The position numbers and the translations under genes were made by a program. Below are positions 16,681-24,584 of a stretch of 39,312 nucleotides of DNA, in pieces (position 1 is the stretch's first letter; the number at the start of each line of letters is the position of its first letter). The stretch lies in contig JAUSDK010000174.1 in the NCBI GenBank assembly GCA_030650875.1, forward strand, positions 1 to 39,312, in the 5' to 3' direction. The notes under the pieces are model-generated. The model saw only the letters and a program-made list of their open reading frames with translations, was not told the DNA's origin and did no database searches. The stretch comes from Polaromonas sp. (GTDB lineage: Bacteria > Pseudomonadota > Gammaproteobacteria > Burkholderiales > Burkholderiaceae_C).

Positions 16681-17028
16681 ATGACCCATCACATTGACAT
16701 TTTTCGATTCAGGAAAACGCTGTTCAATGTTGAGTTGATGGCCGTTGTCACGCAGGCTTTCCTTCGTCAGCTGCCGCCCTGGCGGTCAGATTTTTGCAGC
16801 CAAACTGAAGCCCATCATGTCAGTGCGCTCGCTGATCTGCTGCATAAGATGAAAGGCAGCTGCTTCGCCGTGGCGGCCGATGACGCCGCCGTCCAGTTCG
16901 GTCTTGCTGAGGATTGTCTTAACCACATCAGCCACGAGGAATGGCGAAGAAGGTCCTCCATGCTTCTCAAAGTTCTGGACGAGATTGAAGCAGAGTTGCG
17001 AAATATCCTCATTGAAAACGGGCAGTGA
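16681..17028 (+). CDS. Free-standing histidine phosphotransfer (Hpt) domain protein
   Basis: 115 aa, all helical in appearance. The Hpt signature is LLHKMKGSCFAVAADD with candidate phospho-acceptor H55, followed by the typical small/hydrophobic pattern after the HxxKG motif. A single Hpt domain shuttles phosphate between receivers and kinases. The gene lies between the HTH-receiver regulator and a kinase/receiver pair, which suggests a split phosphorelay. The call rests on the motif and length; divergence elsewhere is considerable. Confidence 0.78.
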   Translation: MTHHIDIFRFRKTLFNVELMAVVTQAFLRQLPPWRSDFCSQTEAHHVSALADLLHKMKGSCFAVAADDAAVQFGLAEDCLNHISHEEWRRRSSMLLKVLDEIEAELRNILIENGQ

Positions 17029-17319
17029 CGGACAGTCAGCACAGACGCCGGCTGACGCGTCTTTCCAGCCCATTGGACGTGTGTGCACCTCATCGCCGGC
17101 CTCATCGCTAGCATCCTCAGCCCAAAAAATCAAAGACTGATTGCAACCCATGGCCGCCATGCGGTGGGATGAAGTCACTTCCACCGCCAAGTGACCCAGT
17201 GACCCAGCGCCTCGTCCCCAAAATCAAGCGACTGTCAGGCGCCAAGCCGGTAGCACCGGGCTGACCTGCCGCATGACGACCACGCAGCCAGCCACCGTGG
17301 CGCCGGTCAATGGGTACCG

Positions 17320-17466
17320 CGCGCTGGGAAACCGGGCGTTTTGGCTGATGCGCCAGAACGGCTGCCGGATCGAGCGGCTGCAAACTGCCCTGGTGATGTC
17401 TTGAGGCGTGGCCTGGCGCATCAAGCGTTTGATAACCATCTTTGCCGAGGGCGCCCGTGATGCCTG
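17320..17466 (+). pseudogene. IS4-family transposase C-terminal remnant
   Basis: The frame carrying FWLMRQNGCRIERLQ followed, after an in-frame TGA at 17402-17404, by GVAWRIKRLI matches the conserved C-terminal part of IS4-group transposases, where xxNGCRVExLQ and VVAWRIxRLM contain the region around the last catalytic acidic residue. About 25 residues normally found between the two blocks are missing. No other part of the element and no clear terminal inverted repeats are visible nearby. The rest of 17029-17740 holds only AT-rich upstream DNA for the next kinase. Confidence 0.65.
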
Positions 17467-17740
17467 GAAGTCCGACGTGGGGACGACCGGGTGACTTGCG
17501 TGTAGCAGAATGCCTGCCTGTATTTTTTTGGACTTAAAACTACAAAAATGATAAATACTGCACAAAATTCCGCATATTTTTTATGCATAAAGGCAGTATC
17601 TACCCACCTCCAAATAAAATTGGAACCCTCAATGAATGCTTTTTGAATCGCAGCGCCATCTTCCATACGATGTGCTGCCTGCGCGGTTGACCGCAGCGCC
17701 AGCCCCCCTCATCCTCACCAAGAATTTCAGAATCGACCCC

Positions 17741-19501
17741 ATGACAGAAGCCATCCTCCTTCAACGCCAATGGGAAAAGCCAGCCTTTCTGACATGGGGG
17801 ACAAAAATCGGAAACCGTCTGGAAATCAGCAGACTGCAAGTTTTGACGGCCGCTATCACACTGGTTTTTTGTTTGGCAGTGTCCGGCGCCCTGGCTTTTC
17901 TGGTTGACAGCAGCAACAGCAACGCCACAGAAAAGCAAAGAACTGAAGCAAAAAATCTTGCCCATAGCCTGGACATGCATTTGACGGCGGCCTTACAGCT
18001 CGCCGACCACACGCTGAAACAGGGACGTGTCGAATGGCTTGAGACGCATCGTCTGAAGGACCACAGGGCCTTTTACGAAAGCTTCCCTAACTTCAAGAAC
18101 ATGATCATTCAGGTCGCCATCATCGACGCCACAGGGATTTTGCGGGCAACGTCACTCGCTCAACGCCCCGAGGCGATCGACCTCAGCGACAGGGAACACT
18201 TTAAAGCGCATGTAGGCACTACGGCAGACACACTGTTCATCAGCCATCCGGTGATTGGCCGCGTTTCGAAACGCTCCACCGTGCAGTTTTCCAGACCCGT
18301 TTTCACAAGTACTGGCGCGTTTGACGGCGTGATCGTTGCGAGTGTGGACACCAGCATTTTTGATAATTTTTTTGGAAACTCGTACCAGGAGAGGGTCAGT
18401 TTTGGCGTGATTGGCCAGGATGGCCTCACGAGGTTCTGGTATGGCACGCCTGCCGTGGTCCCACAGCAGGCGCTTTCCCGCGCGGATGCGGTTGCTCCGG
18501 CCAGGGACGCGCTGCAGGGCCACTTCATCACGCCCGCCACAGCCAGCCAGCCAGCAACGATCTGGTATGGCAAGCCCCCCTCGCCGGCTTTTCCCTTGCA
18601 CGTGGTCGTCGGGATCAATCAGTCGTCGCTGCTGAAACAGATACGCGCCACGCAGATGCTGGGATTGGCGCTCGCAATGTTCCTGCTGCTGAGCGCCTGC
18701 GTGGCGGCGGGCTACATGATCAAAGGCATACGCGCCAAAAACCGGGTGCTGCGTGCGTTGCAGGAAAGTCAGCTCAAAGCCAACTCGGCCAGCGCCATGA
18801 AATCCCGCTTCGTGGCCGACATCTCGCATGAGCTGCGCACCCCGCTGAACGGAATCCTGGGCTTCTCGGACCTGATCTCCAAGTCCACCAACATAAGCAA
18901 AACGATGTATTACGGCCAGCTGATCAATAGCAGCGCCAAACATTTGCACCAGTTGGTCAACACCATGATGGATCTGGCCAAAATTGAAGCCGGAAAAATG
19001 GAAATTACCCGAACCGCCTGTAACTTGCGTGAGGTGTGTGACTCTGTCGCCGGTATTCACCGCTATGCCGCAGAGAAGAACGAAATTCTCCTGAGCGTGG
19101 ACTACGCTGAACATTTGCCCAAGATGATTTACACAGACCGCATCAAGCTCATGCAGATACTCAACAACCTGCTTCACAACGCCGTCAAGTTCACGGTCAA
19201 GGGTTGCGTGTTCCTGCATGTGGCGCAAAGCCGGGGGGCCTGGCAATTCAAGATAGCGGATTCCGGAATTGGAATGACCCCGGCACAACTTGACCAGTTG
19301 TTTGACCGTTTCAGCCCATCAGCCAGCGACGCACAGAGCAATGGAAGGGAACAAGGAAGCGGCTTGGGTATGGCGCTGTGCAAGGACCTTGTGGAACTGC
19401 TCGGCGGGCAGATTCATGCCAGCTCAACCCCAGGCGTAGGAACGATGGTGGAAGTTACGCTGCCCATCGACCAGGAGAGCGACCGTGGCACCCCTGCTTG
19501 A
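17741..19501 (+). CDS. Sensor histidine kinase with periplasmic Cache-like sensor
   Basis: About 586 aa from the ATG at 17741. The frame is open from an ATG at 17636, but those 35 extra residues look non-coding; neither start has a strong ribosome binding site. TM1 is near residues 32-54 and TM2 near 305-325, enclosing a periplasmic domain with dCACHE-like features (IIDATGILRATSLAQRP, LSDREHFKAHV, ISHPVIGRVS). Then come HisKA with H363 (ADISHELRTPLNG) and an ATPase domain with LNNLLHNAVKFT, DSGIGM and GSGLGMALC. The gene end overlaps the start of a receiver gene by 17 bases, indicating coupled expression of an unlinked kinase-receiver pair. Confidence 0.93.
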   Translation: MTEAILLQRQWEKPAFLTWGTKIGNRLEISRLQVLTAAITLVFCLAVSGALAFLVDSSNSNATEKQRTEAKNLAHSLDMHLTAALQLADHTLKQGRVEWLETHRLKDHRAFYESFPNFKNMIIQVAIIDATGILRATSLAQRPEAIDLSDREHFKAHVGTTADTLFISHPVIGRVSKRSTVQFSRPVFTSTGAFDGVIVASVDTSIFDNFFGNSYQERVSFGVIGQDGLTRFWYGTPAVVPQQALSRADAVAPARDALQGHFITPATASQPATIWYGKPPSPAFPLHVVVGINQSSLLKQIRATQMLGLALAMFLLLSACVAAGYMIKGIRAKNRVLRALQESQLKANSASAMKSRFVADISHELRTPLNGILGFSDLISKSTNISKTMYYGQLINSSAKHLHQLVNTMMDLAKIEAGKMEITRTACNLREVCDSVAGIHRYAAEKNEILLSVDYAEHLPKMIYTDRIKLMQILNNLLHNAVKFTVKGCVFLHVAQSRGAWQFKIADSGIGMTPAQLDQLFDRFSPSASDAQSNGREQGSGLGMALCKDLVELLGGQIHASSTPGVGTMVEVTLPIDQESDRGTPA

Positions 19502-19892
19502 ACCGGGCCGCGTGCTGGTTGTCGACGATATGCAGCCCAACCGCCTTTTGGCGCGGGCCTACCTGGAAATCCTGGGCTGGACGGTTGACGAATGCGCGAG
19601 CGCCTTGTCAACCCTGCGTTACCTGGGCCGCTGCACGCCCGACTACATCTTGCTCGACATCCGGATGCCCGACATTGATGGCATTGCGCTGGCAGCCTTA
19701 ATCCGGCAAAAATGCCCGGTCGGCACGGTCAAGCTCATTGCCTATACCGCCCTTGCGCAAGCTGACGAAGTCGCGCATATTCGCGCCTCTGGATTTGACG
19801 GTGTGTTGATCAAGCCCGTGTCACTGGAAGAGATGACCCGCATGTTTGGAAGCAGAGCGCATGAAGCGCTTTTGTGGGCGATGAACCGGTAA
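19485..19892 (+). CDS. Single-domain response regulator (receiver)
   Basis: 135 aa, starting at a GTG inside the end of the kinase gene. It is a complete receiver: DD pair in VLVVDDMQ, phospho-acceptor D58 in YILLDIRMPDIDG, Thr in AYTA and K110 in LIKPVS. No output domain is present, so it works as a phosphate carrier or sink or by protein binding, as CheY/Spo0F-type proteins do. Overlap with the kinase makes it the natural partner of that kinase; the Hpt protein upstream could be the next step. Confidence 0.93.
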   Translation: MAPLLEPGRVLVVDDMQPNRLLARAYLEILGWTVDECASALSTLRYLGRCTPDYILLDIRMPDIDGIALAALIRQKCPVGTVKLIAYTALAQADEVAHIRASGFDGVLIKPVSLEEMTRMFGSRAHEALLWAMNR

Positions 19893-19903
19893 CAGAACCG
19901 GCA

Positions 19904-19943
19904 ACACCACACCACACCACACCACACCACACCACACCACACC
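19904..19943. repeat. Pentanucleotide tandem repeat (ACACC)x8
   Basis: Eight perfect head-to-tail copies of ACACC directly after the receiver gene, between it and the convergent mshN-like gene. Perfect copy identity indicates active slippage. It lies outside coding sequence, 11 bases past the stop. Confidence 0.95.
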
Positions 19944-19998
19944 GCAGTCAGTCGGACTGGACAACTGGCTGCGACAAAGCGCAGAGTGACTCAGCAGG

Positions 19999-21138
19999 TC
20001 AGGGCCGAAGCTTGGCCTTCAGCCCGGCAATCATTTGCTCCACCAGATCCCTCTTTTCCGGGCTGAGTTTCCCCGTTTCGTAGGCACGCCTGAAGGTCTC
20101 CAGCGCCTCTTTGTTATTGCCCGCACCCTGCAGCGAAATGCCGAGCCCTATCAGCCAGTCCACTGCGCCAGGGTCGTCACGTAACGCTGCGCGGTATTGC
20201 GTGGCGGCGTCCGCGTGGCGCTTGAGACGCATCAACTGCGATGCGTAGTAGGCATGAAACTGCGGGCTGTTATTAGTCGACTTGGCCTGCTGCGCAAGCA
20301 GCGCCAGGGCGTCGTCTTGCTGCCCGGACTGAAACCACAAGGGCGCAAGCGCCAAAGTAAAGCTGGCCTGCCGGGGCAACAGCATCACGCCATCGGCCAG
20401 CAGTTCGGCCGCAGCATTCGACTGCGTCTTGTCAACCAGAAGCTTGGCCAGCGCCAGGCGGGCCTCGACATGCTGCGGCTGGATCTCCAGCGCTTCACGC
20501 AAGGACTTTTGGGCCTGGTCAGACTGACCCTGCTTATTTTGCGCAAGCGACTGCTGGTAGAGCTGCTCCGCGCGAGACAGCCCGGGTGGCCGGGCTTGCT
20601 CGGGGACTGCGCTCTTGCCAGGCGACGAGGCTGGCTTGGCCGCAACAGAGGCAAGGGGCAACTCCACGCGTGACGGCACGGGTTTGGCCTTTGGTGGCTC
20701 TTTTTCAGCAGGCGCGCGGGGCGACGGCACCAGGGCAAGGGCTGCGGCCGGCTGCGTGGGCGCCAACGGAGCGGGTTGACTGGGCACAACTGGCACCGGG
20801 GGCAACACTGGAGCCAGGGGCACAACTGGCGCTTGAGACAAAACGGGTATTTGAGGCGGTGTCGCAGCAGATGGCGCCTGGCTGGCAGCCGGCGCGGGCA
20901 CTGCTGCCGCCGCAACCACCGTCAATGAAGGGGCCACGGGCTGGGGCACCAGCAACCAGACCCCCGTCCCGACCATCAGGACCAAGAGCACGGCCACCGC
21001 CAGCAAAACAGGCAGGCGCCAAGCCTGCGGCTGCGGCGCGGCCGCGTAGGACTGAAATCCCTGGCCTTCTGCCAAAGTTGGCCGCGCGCCCAACTCGCGC
21101 CGCTCGATGTCTTGCAACATCTGATTGATCAAGCTCAT
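19999..21138 (-). CDS. mshN: MshN-like TPR protein (MSHA/type IV pilus biogenesis type)
   Basis: About 379 aa from the ATG at 21138, whose ATGA overlaps the stop of the upstream gene and gives the MshN-type opening MSLINQMLQDIERR. One transmembrane segment (about residues 41-63) anchors it in the inner membrane. A Pro/Ala-rich linker of about 120 residues crosses the periplasm, and TPR-like helices fill residues 185-379 (EQLYQQSLAQNKQGQSDQAQ; DWLIGLGISLQGAGNNKEAL). MshN is associated with the MshM ATPase in MSHA pilus loci. Here the rest of such a locus is not in the window, so the pair may serve the adjacent adhesin cluster. Confidence 0.8.
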   Translation of the reverse strand: MSLINQMLQDIERRELGARPTLAEGQGFQSYAAAPQPQAWRLPVLLAVAVLLVLMVGTGVWLLVPQPVAPSLTVVAAAAVPAPAASQAPSAATPPQIPVLSQAPVVPLAPVLPPVPVVPSQPAPLAPTQPAAALALVPSPRAPAEKEPPKAKPVPSRVELPLASVAAKPASSPGKSAVPEQARPPGLSRAEQLYQQSLAQNKQGQSDQAQKSLREALEIQPQHVEARLALAKLLVDKTQSNAAAELLADGVMLLPRQASFTLALAPLWFQSGQQDDALALLAQQAKSTNNSPQFHAYYASQLMRLKRHADAATQYRAALRDDPGAVDWLIGLGISLQGAGNNKEALETFRRAYETGKLSPEKRDLVEQMIAGLKAKLRP

Positions 21139-22049
21139 TTGAAATAGACCCACTGGTAAGCCGCAAGGGCCATCACCACCGTCACCGCCACCAGGCCGAC
21201 CAGCAAGACAACCAGACTCCAGCCTCGGGACTGGCTGACGGAATCGGTGTCGTCAACGGCGCGCATCACATCGCCAAGTCCCACGAGCCGCTTGCCCTTG
21301 CCATACGCAGACAGCATGGCCTTGTTGGCCAGAATGTTGATCAGACGCGGAATACGTCTTGACTTGCGGCCAAGCATCCACATTGCCATCGGCGTGAACA
21401 GCCGGCCCCGCCGGTACCCGACAACTGCCAACCTGTGCTGGATGTAGTAGCCGAACTCTGCATTGCTCAATGGCTTGAGCTGGTAGTGAAAGGTGATGCG
21501 CTGGCGCAGCTGGCGAACCGAGTGGTGGTTCAGGCGTTCTTCCAGCTCGGGCTGGCCAAAAATAATGACCTGCAGCAGCTTGCGGTGCTCGGTCTCAAAA
21601 TTGGTCAGCAAGCGAAGCGCCTCCAGCGTTTCGATCGGCATGGCCTGCACCTCGTCCAGGCAGATCACCACGCGCTTGCCGTCCTTGTTGAGCGCAATCA
21701 CACGCTGCATCAGCGCGTCCAGCACGTGATGCTGGCTCGCCTCGCTCGCTTTGGGGCGCTCAACGCCCAACTCCGCAGCCAGCTCTACAAACAGGGCCAG
21801 CGGCTCAAGATAAGGATTAATGATGTAGGCAACCTGATACTGCTCGTCGAGTGAGGCAATCAATTTACGGCACAGCAAGGTCTTGCCCGTGCCGACCTCG
21901 CCCGTCACCTTCATGAAGCCCTCGCCCATCATCACGGCGACCTTCAGCGTATTGAGCGCCTCCTGCGACGTATGCGATGCGAAAAAAAACTTGGTGCCTG
22001 GCGTGATCGAAAATGGAAACTCTTGCAGGCCGAAGTGATCGAGATACAT
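21135..22049 (-). CDS. mshM: MshM/ExeA-like AAA+ ATPase
   Basis: 304 aa. The opening MYLDHFGLQEFPFSITPG is the family hallmark of MshM/GspA-type ATPases. Walker A is GEVGTGKT (K56) and Walker B is VVICLDEVQ; sensor-like GQPELEERL and the arginine-rich QLRQRITFHYQL follow. A single C-terminal transmembrane segment (about 278-298) is present. Relatives assist insertion or assembly of secretin/pilus machinery at the peptidoglycan. The gene overlaps mshN by four bases (ATGA). Confidence 0.85.
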   Translation of the reverse strand: MYLDHFGLQEFPFSITPGTKFFFASHTSQEALNTLKVAVMMGEGFMKVTGEVGTGKTLLCRKLIASLDEQYQVAYIINPYLEPLALFVELAAELGVERPKASEASQHHVLDALMQRVIALNKDGKRVVICLDEVQAMPIETLEALRLLTNFETEHRKLLQVIIFGQPELEERLNHHSVRQLRQRITFHYQLKPLSNAEFGYYIQHRLAVVGYRRGRLFTPMAMWMLGRKSRRIPRLINILANKAMLSAYGKGKRLVGLGDVMRAVDDTDSVSQSRGWSLVVLLVGLVAVTVVMALAAYQWVYFK

Positions 22050-22144
22050 GCTGTCCTACCGCTGCACCAGGAGCAAGTCCTGCACACTGCCGGGCGGCTT
22101 CAAGATGCCAGCGCCGAATGAAGCGACAAGTTCAATACCTGTCT

Positions 22145-22462
22145 TCATTTGGATCTTGGCCTCGACTTGCAGAAGTAACCACCACCCACAAAGGGCTTGC
22201 CGTCCAGGTCCAGCGCCTTGGCGTGAAATCCTTCGGGTTGCCATTTCACATCCCGGGTGTCCAGCGATGCGCAGTTGATTGCTGCCAGCGAGGCCAGGCG
22301 CAAGGGCACCGGGCCGAAAACGTCGCCCCGGTCCCAGGCGATGGTCTTGTTGCGCTCCGTCAGGCGAGGTGCTTCTTCTGCCTGTCTGTCGCCGCGCGTC
22401 GTGGTGCAAGCCGCGCCCAGCAATGCCGCGCTCAGCAGGAGACAAGTCGTGGTTGTTTTCAT
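22145..22462 (-). CDS. Small putative lipoprotein
   Basis: About 105 aa from the ATG at 22462, chosen because it aligns with the start of the duplicated copy upstream; an ATG at 22477 is in frame. The signal peptide MKTTTTCLLLSAALLGAAC ends in a lipobox. The mature part (RNKTIAWDRGDVFGPVPLRL ... DVKWQPEGFHAKALDLDGK, shown in pieces) has no recognised family. Two further Cys occur (NCAS, YFCK). It lies downstream of the RTX gene and upstream of mshM on the same strand. Confidence 0.65.
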   Translation of the reverse strand: MKTTTTCLLLSAALLGAACTTTRGDRQAEEAPRLTERNKTIAWDRGDVFGPVPLRLASLAAINCASLDTRDVKWQPEGFHAKALDLDGKPFVGGGYFCKSRPRSK

Positions 22463-22473
22463 GGCAATGACTT

Positions 22474-22734
22474 TCAATGATGTCTAGGGTGGGCGCTTGG
22501 GCCACGATAAAGTTGGTCTGGTTCATCGCCAGCAGCAGCAGCAGCAGCAACAGCAACAGCAGCAGCTTGCTGACCAACGGGGCGGTCATAAGACTGCAAG
22601 CTCACGCCCAAACTCTGGGCAGGGAAGTGGTTTTTCCGCGGGTCTTCACCAAAAAAAGCCTTGTCAAGCAATAAGGTGCAACTCGAGCCCAAAAATGTAG
22701 CGCTCATCAGGAGGCAAGTCGTAGATGATTTCAT
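22474..22734 (-). pseudogene. Chimeric lipoprotein/RTX-tail ORF made by tandem duplication
   Basis: The first 19 residues (MKSSTTCLLMSATFLGSSC) match the signal peptide of the lipoprotein at 22462. Immediately after comes LLLDKAFFGEDP, matching [12 protein letters not shown] near the C-terminus of the RTX protein, then QSYD for LSYDGD. Further on the frame shifts relative to the RTX copy, where the other frame still reads NQTNFIVA. A 260-270-base unit (RTX 3' end plus lipoprotein 5' end) has thus been duplicated: roughly 22417-22677 against 22686-22937. Product, if any, is probably non-functional. Confidence 0.7.
22530..22566. repeat. CAG/CAA triplet microsatellite
   Basis: Twelve consecutive CAG or CAA triplets lie inside the degenerate duplicate of the RTX tail, giving poly-Ala or poly-Leu in the overlapping minus frames. 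It occupies the place where the intact copy has the sequence for LANKPVLAL, so it grew after the duplication. Confidence 0.9.
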
Positions 22735-22767
22735 GACAATGACTTTTATTCCGCTCGGGGTGGGCGC

Positions 22768-24450
22768 TCAGGCCACGATAAAGTTGGTCTGGTCCAGTGC
22801 CAGCACGGGCTTGTTGGCCAGTGTGGCAAAAACGTCACCGTCATAAGACAGCACGCCCGTGCCCGCGTTGTACGCAATGTGGTGGCCTGTCAGTGCATCG
22901 GCACCAAAAACAGCCTTGTCGAGCAGTATCTTGTCCTCACCCACCGTGAAATCATGGATCGTGTCAGCATTGGCAGCACCTGTCGGGGCATTGAAAACAA
23001 AGATGTCGTTACCAGCCCCGCCGGTCAGCTGGTCAATACCATAGCCGCCTATCAGCACATCGTTGCCGGCGTCGCCATAAAGACCGTCGACGCCGCCGCC
23101 GCCCACCAGCAGGTCGTTGCCGTCGCCGCCGTAGAGCTGGTCGGAAAAGCCATTGATTTCGGTCACCCATTTGCCAGGGATGCCGCCGCTGAACAGCAGG
23201 TCGGCAAAAATCAGGTCGTTGCCCGCACCACCGTAGAAGACCTCCGCGTGCCCATCTGACGACGTGGAGCCGAACAGCAGGTCATTGCAGTCGGTGCCAT
23301 TGACGGTTGGGCTGGCCGCAGTCGATTCGGTGGTGGCGATCTTGTAGTAACTCAGAGCGCTCGCGGTGCCCAGGTCGTAGCCGTAGTATTTTCCGGCGTC
23401 AGTGAAGGTCAGGTATTCCACGGCCAGCGGGTTGGGCGCGCTGAAATGGTTCTGGATCTCGGCAAAGTTATTGTCCACTTGCACATAGAGCGCCGTCGGC
23501 GCCGCGTTCACGCCGTGCGCGGTCGGCATGAACTGCATCTGCGTGAAGTCAGCATTGCCCTGGTGGACCTGCAGCACGTCATAGCCAGTCGCTGCATTGG
23601 TGATCTGCAATCCGTTGATGGCGCTGGCCACAAAGTCGTAGGTGTTGCCCGAGGTGGGTGCCGTCAGCGTGAAGTTCAGCGTTGCCACATCGCTCACCAC
23701 GCCATTGGCCGTGGCTTGCAACGAGACCGTGAACGAGCTGCCGATGCACTGCGCCGCCGCGCCTGCCGCGGTCAGGCTGACAATGCCGGTGCTGGTGTCC
23801 AGGTAAAACCAGGGGTCGGTCGCAGGGTTGGCGCCTGGGTTCTTTGCGGGGTCATAGACGCCGTTACCCTCAACGGCTCGGCCCGTCACCTTGGCATTCG
23901 AGGCATTGTTGTCGATAACGTTGACGATGTGGTAGATGGCTCCGCTACGATCTGGGCCGAAATCGGCAAGTGGCTGGCCGGCGTCACCAGGAATGTCGAT
24001 ACGGTGTGTAATGTTCACCGGGTTAGGGTTGAGCGCATAGGGCTGCGTCGGTGGCGGCGGCGGCGCGCTGCCACCACTACCACCACCGCCACTCAGGGCA
24101 AGCAATGGCAGCAGCCCTATCAACCACACGGGGCCACCGGCGGCTGGGTGCGCGTCAGCCGCGCCGGCCACGCCGCAGGGGTCGTTCACGCCGGGCTCAG
24201 TCACCGGGCAGCTTTCAGTTGCCGCCTGGTTGCCGGCGTCATAAACAGGGGAATTGGGTATGCCTGCGGCTTGCGCCAGCAGCAGGGCTTCGTCCGGCGC
24301 CGCCAGGGATTGCTCGGTGCCATCTTCTTCGGGCTTGGGCAGCTTGCCAGCCTTGAAGGGGCTGCGGCCGGCTGCGGGGACGAGAGGGCTGGCGTCGTTC
24401 AAAGGCAGGCGGGACGTCGCGGCGATCGGCTGGGTGGCGGGCTGGCTCAT
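22768..24450 (-). CDS. RTX-type calcium-binding secreted protein (adhesin-like)
   Basis: About 560 aa from the ATG at 24450; the frame opens 13 codons earlier. The N-terminal 105 residues are polar and low-complexity. A hydrophobic stretch with Gly-rich flank follows ([20 protein letters not shown], residues 106-125) and then a Pro run. The middle (about 135-390) looks like beta-rich, cadherin/lectin-like strands. RTX nonapeptides (GGAGND, GGDGND, GDAGND, GGAGND) lie in about 395-485. The end, [12 protein letters not shown] ... DQTNFIVA, is a typical type I secretion signal region. The type I system genes at 27630-32351 on the same strand are the probable exporter. A terminator-like hairpin lies ahead of it. 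Confidence 0.88.
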   Translation of the reverse strand: MSQPATQPIAATSRLPLNDASPLVPAAGRSPFKAGKLPKPEEDGTEQSLAAPDEALLLAQAAGIPNSPVYDAGNQAATESCPVTEPGVNDPCGVAGAADAHPAAGGPVWLIGLLPLLALSGGGGSGGSAPPPPPTQPYALNPNPVNITHRIDIPGDAGQPLADFGPDRSGAIYHIVNVIDNNASNAKVTGRAVEGNGVYDPAKNPGANPATDPWFYLDTSTGIVSLTAAGAAAQCIGSSFTVSLQATANGVVSDVATLNFTLTAPTSGNTYDFVASAINGLQITNAATGYDVLQVHQGNADFTQMQFMPTAHGVNAAPTALYVQVDNNFAEIQNHFSAPNPLAVEYLTFTDAGKYYGYDLGTASALSYYKIATTESTAASPTVNGTDCNDLLFGSTSSDGHAEVFYGGAGNDLIFADLLFSGGIPGKWVTEINGFSDQLYGGDGNDLLVGGGGVDGLYGDAGNDVLIGGYGIDQLTGGAGNDIFVFNAPTGAANADTIHDFTVGEDKILLDKAVFGADALTGHHIAYNAGTGVLSYDGDVFATLANKPVLALDQTNFIVA

Positions 24451-24505
24451 GGCAGGTTCTCTGGAAATACGGGGACGGGTGTAAAGCAAAAGCGATCAAG
24501 CAAAA

Positions 24506-24539
24506 AGGACAGAAAAGGCACACAGGCCTTTTCTGTCCT
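24506..24539 (-). terminator. Strong terminator/attenuator hairpin between the repeat-protein and RTX genes
   Basis: A perfect 13-bp stem (AGGACAGAAAAGG at 24506-24518, CCTTTTCTGTCCT at 24527-24539) has an 8-base loop. On the minus strand it is followed by a T run (24502-24506). It lies 46 bases past the stop of the secreted repeat protein and about 56 bases before the RTX start, so it should reduce RTX expression relative to the repeat protein. Confidence 0.85.
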
Positions 24540-24584
24540 GGCCGGCACAACCCGCACAAGGCAGGAGGTGCTGGCCAGCGGTCA

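Noticed and set aside
19904..19943. Possible CRISPR array
   Set aside because: The unit is only five bases with no spacers; it is a simple tandem repeat. No CRISPR array or cas gene is seen in the window.
22497..22700. Poly-Gln and poly-Ser open frames over the CAG repeat
   Set aside because: These are frame shadows of the triplet microsatellite on the strand opposite to the genes.
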